A stretch of DNA of 64,000 nucleotides from Cyclobacterium sp. 1_MG-2023. GTDB taxonomy: Bacteria > Bacteroidota > Bacteroidia > Cytophagales > Cyclobacteriaceae. Position 1 is the first letter of the stretch. Each line of letters begins with the position of its first letter. The notes beneath the pieces are model-generated. The model was given only the letters and a program-made list of their open reading frames with translations, was not told the origin of the DNA and searched no databases. The stretch is taken from the NCBI RefSeq assembly GCF_030546805.1, contig NZ_JAUOPC010000013.1, forward strand, positions 62,001 to 126,000. The letters are read 5' to 3'. The position numbers were made by a program, and so were the translations under genes. Positions 62,593 through 64,000 of the stretch are shown here, in pieces.

Positions 62593-63243
62593 TTAACTTA
62601 CCAAAAGCTTGGAACATACCAAGGCCGATAAAACTTCTTTTTGTCCGCTGTAAGATACCGTCATGTTTTTGTCATAAGGTTCCACTTCCAAAATTTCCAC
62701 CTCAACCCCTAATGCAAGGCCCTTGCTGTTTAGGTATTTTAAAAATTCATCTGAAGTTTTGCTTAATGCCTTTAATGTCACTAACTCCTCAGGCTGACAA
62801 TCAGAAAGCAACCTGAATTTTTGGGTGGCAATTTCCCCGGTACTTGTGGGAATGGGAGAACCATGTGGGTCTCTTTCCGGGTACCCCAAAATTTCATCCA
62901 TCCTATCAAAAAAAGCAGTTGATTGGATATGCTCCAACTGCTCTGCTATTTCATGTACTTCTTCCCAGCCAAAGCCCATCTTTTCCACCAAATACATTTC
63001 TGTAAGCCTGTGCTTTCTGATAATCATAGCGGCCATCTTTCTCCCTTTAGCTGTAATCTTGAGAGGCTTGTATTTTTCGTACTCCAATAAACCCATCCCC
63101 GCTAATTTTTTAACCATACTGTTAACTGAAGGAAGACTGACTTCAAGGGCTTGGGCAATACTTGTGGTATTGACATCATCAGAAGCGATGGCTTGGTTAA
63201 AAATCACTTTTAGGTAATTTTCTATGGATTGGCTGTTGTTCAT
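62593..63243 (-). CDS. DtxR/MntR family metal-dependent repressor
   Basis: The 216-residue protein has an N-terminal winged helix (IAQALEVSLPSVNSMVKKLAG, about 24-44), a dimerisation/metal-binding domain (MIIRKHRLTEMYLVEKMGFGWEEVHEIAEQLEHIQ), and a C-terminal FeoA-like SH3 domain (about 145-216). His and Glu residues in HRLTE and EVHEIAEQLEHI are the usual metal ligands. It probably represses metal uptake genes when Mn or Fe is plentiful; the divergent ZIP gene is the obvious target. Confidence 0.92.
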   Translation of the reverse strand: MNNSQSIENYLKVIFNQAIASDDVNTTSIAQALEVSLPSVNSMVKKLAGMGLLEYEKYKPLKITAKGRKMAAMIIRKHRLTEMYLVEKMGFGWEEVHEIAEQLEHIQSTAFFDRMDEILGYPERDPHGSPIPTSTGEIATQKFRLLSDCQPEELVTLKALSKTSDEFLKYLNSKGLALGVEVEILEVEPYDKNMTVSYSGQKEVLSALVCSKLLVS

Positions 63244-63251
63244 TGCTTTAA

Positions 63252-63287
63252 TTATTTCAAAACAAAGATAAAAAAATATTGAAATAA
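63252..63287. promoter_or_regulatory. Inverted repeat around the regulator's -7 box
   Basis: TTATTTCAA (63252-63260) and TTGAAATAA (63279-63287) are a perfect 9-bp inverted repeat. Between them, on the minus strand, TATCTTTG (63270-63263) is a possible -7 box of the regulator gene. It may be an autoregulatory operator. Confidence 0.45.
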
Positions 63288-63289
63288 AT

Positions 63290-63319
63290 TTGTTAGCCCA
63301 ATCTAACTATTTAAATTTG
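63290..63319 (+). promoter_or_regulatory. ZIP promoter with a palindromic candidate operator in its spacer
   Basis: TTG (63290-63292), 19 bases, TAAATTTG (63312-63319): full promoter match. GTTAGCCCAATCTAAC (63292-63307) is an inverted repeat GTTAG-N6-CTAAC in the spacer, like DtxR/MntR boxes. It would place repressor exactly where RNA polymerase binds. Confidence 0.6.
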
Positions 63320-63444
63320 CCTTGACTAAACCCAAAATAAACTTCACAAAACCCAAGCTGTTTCAGGTGATTTCCACAGGCTTAAGATTTCTTAGGTTTG
63401 GAAATTCACCAATAGTAACAGAAATATATTTTAAAATAAAAAGA

Positions 63445-64000
63445 ATGTTTGATATACTCGTTGACTATTTAAGTAGTATTTCACCGGCCTATGCCGCACT
63501 TATAGCTACTACATTTACCTGGTTTGTCACTGCAGTTGGAGCTGCTTTCGTGTTTTTCTTTAAGAAATTAAACAGGCCTTTCTTAGATACCATGATGGGT
63601 TTTACCGGAGGAGTAATGATTGCGGCTAGTTTTTGGAGCCTTTTGGCTCCTGCCATTAACATGACTGAGGGTGAAAGCTTTGCAAAAGTCATTCCTGCGG
63701 CGATAGGTTTTTTTGGAGGTGCCCTGTTTATTTTTGTTCTGGACAAAATATTGCCCCATGTTCATATCAATTTCAAGAAAGCAGAAGGAATTAAAACACC
63801 TTGGCAAAGAACGACTCTATTGGTATTGGCCATCACCATGCATAATATCCCTGAAGGTTTGGCTGTAGGCGTGCTGTTTGGTGGAGCTGCCTCCGGTGTT
63901 CCTGAAGCCAGCATAGCCGGAGCTTTGATTCTTGCTATAGGGATAGGGCTTCAAAACCTTCCGGAAGGAATAGCTGTAGCTGTTCCTCTTAGAAGGATGG
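63445..64000 (+). CDS. ZIP-family metal transporter, C-terminus beyond window
   Basis: The frame begins at ATG 63445 and continues past the right edge (185 codons visible). It shows about five membrane helices and the family motifs MHNIPEGLAVGVLFGGA and GIGLQNLPEGIAVAVPL, with the His, Asn and Glu metal-site residues in helices 4 and 5. It imports or, in some members, exports divalent metals (Zn, Fe, Mn). It is divergent from a DtxR/MntR regulator and preceded by a palindrome inside its promoter. Confidence 0.93.
   Translation, partial: MFDILVDYLSSISPAYAALIATTFTWFVTAVGAAFVFFFKKLNRPFLDTMMGFTGGVMIAASFWSLLAPAINMTEGESFAKVIPAAIGFFGGALFIFVLDKILPHVHINFKKAEGIKTPWQRTTLLVLAITMHNIPEGLAVGVLFGGAASGVPEASIAGALILAIGIGLQNLPEGIAVAVPLRRM

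Noticed and set aside
63489-63807. Minus-strand frames opposite the ZIP gene
   Set aside because: They are shadows of the ZIP coding frame, which carries HNIPEG motifs.

Overview
The window looks like a chromosomal segment from a member of the Bacteroidota, most likely the Cytophagales (Cyclobacteriaceae-like). The DNA is AT-rich. Promoters of the TTG-N19/20-TAnnTTTG type recur, for example before rpsT, rpmE2 and both sugar transferases. Several families are typical of the phylum: LytTR/LytS pairs, DUF4293, DUF4221, a RemB/Wzi-like barrel, GlmU-like proteins and bactofilins. These family calls come from reading the translated sequence; no database search was run. I saw no rRNA, tRNA, CRISPR array or insertion sequence.

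Region 1-14,200 is a minus-strand exopolysaccharide cluster of the Wzx/Wzy type. In transcription order it holds two priming sugar transferases, the Wza-like export lipoprotein, a Wzc-like chain-length tyrosine kinase, the Wzx flippase, glycosyltransferases interleaved with a Wzy-like polymerase, and a two-domain oxidoreductase cut by the left edge. The two sugar transferases share the same promoter plus palindrome layout, but the distal paralogue has lost the catalytic Asp-Glu pair. Region 14,300-28,800 is mostly minus-strand housekeeping and envelope genes: hemE, two tandem collagen-like lipoproteins, a GyrI-like protein, an outer-membrane protein, two ABC exporters, truA, yifB, a bactofilin and a large outer-membrane barrel. 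A short plus-strand DUF4293/metB pair sits inside it.

Region 28,995-37,200 runs on the plus strand: rpmE2, a GlmU-like nucleotidyltransferase with holB, then a tightly overlapping string of RimB-like protease, rimK, hemC, a cyclophilin lipoprotein and an RmlD-like reductase, and then an NSS transporter. Region 37,360-38,954 holds the most unusual locus. It is a two-gene operon of an actin-like protein whose phosphate-1 motif lies at the C-terminus instead of the N-terminus (an apparent circular permutation), followed directly by a bactofilin.

Region 39,300-64,000 contains a barrel protein, a mini AraC regulator with an N-terminal metal-binding-like domain, secreted and lipoprotein hypotheticals, an orphan RND permease, the pheT-zapB-zapA-rny block, DUF1684-radC-rpsT, a phospholipase C-like protein that overlaps a convergent aminotransferase, ettA, DUF349 and DUF2795 proteins, a LiaF-like/LytS/LytTR operon, ispD, and a DtxR/MntR regulator divergent from a ZIP transporter. 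In the last case the palindromic candidate operator lies inside the ZIP promoter.
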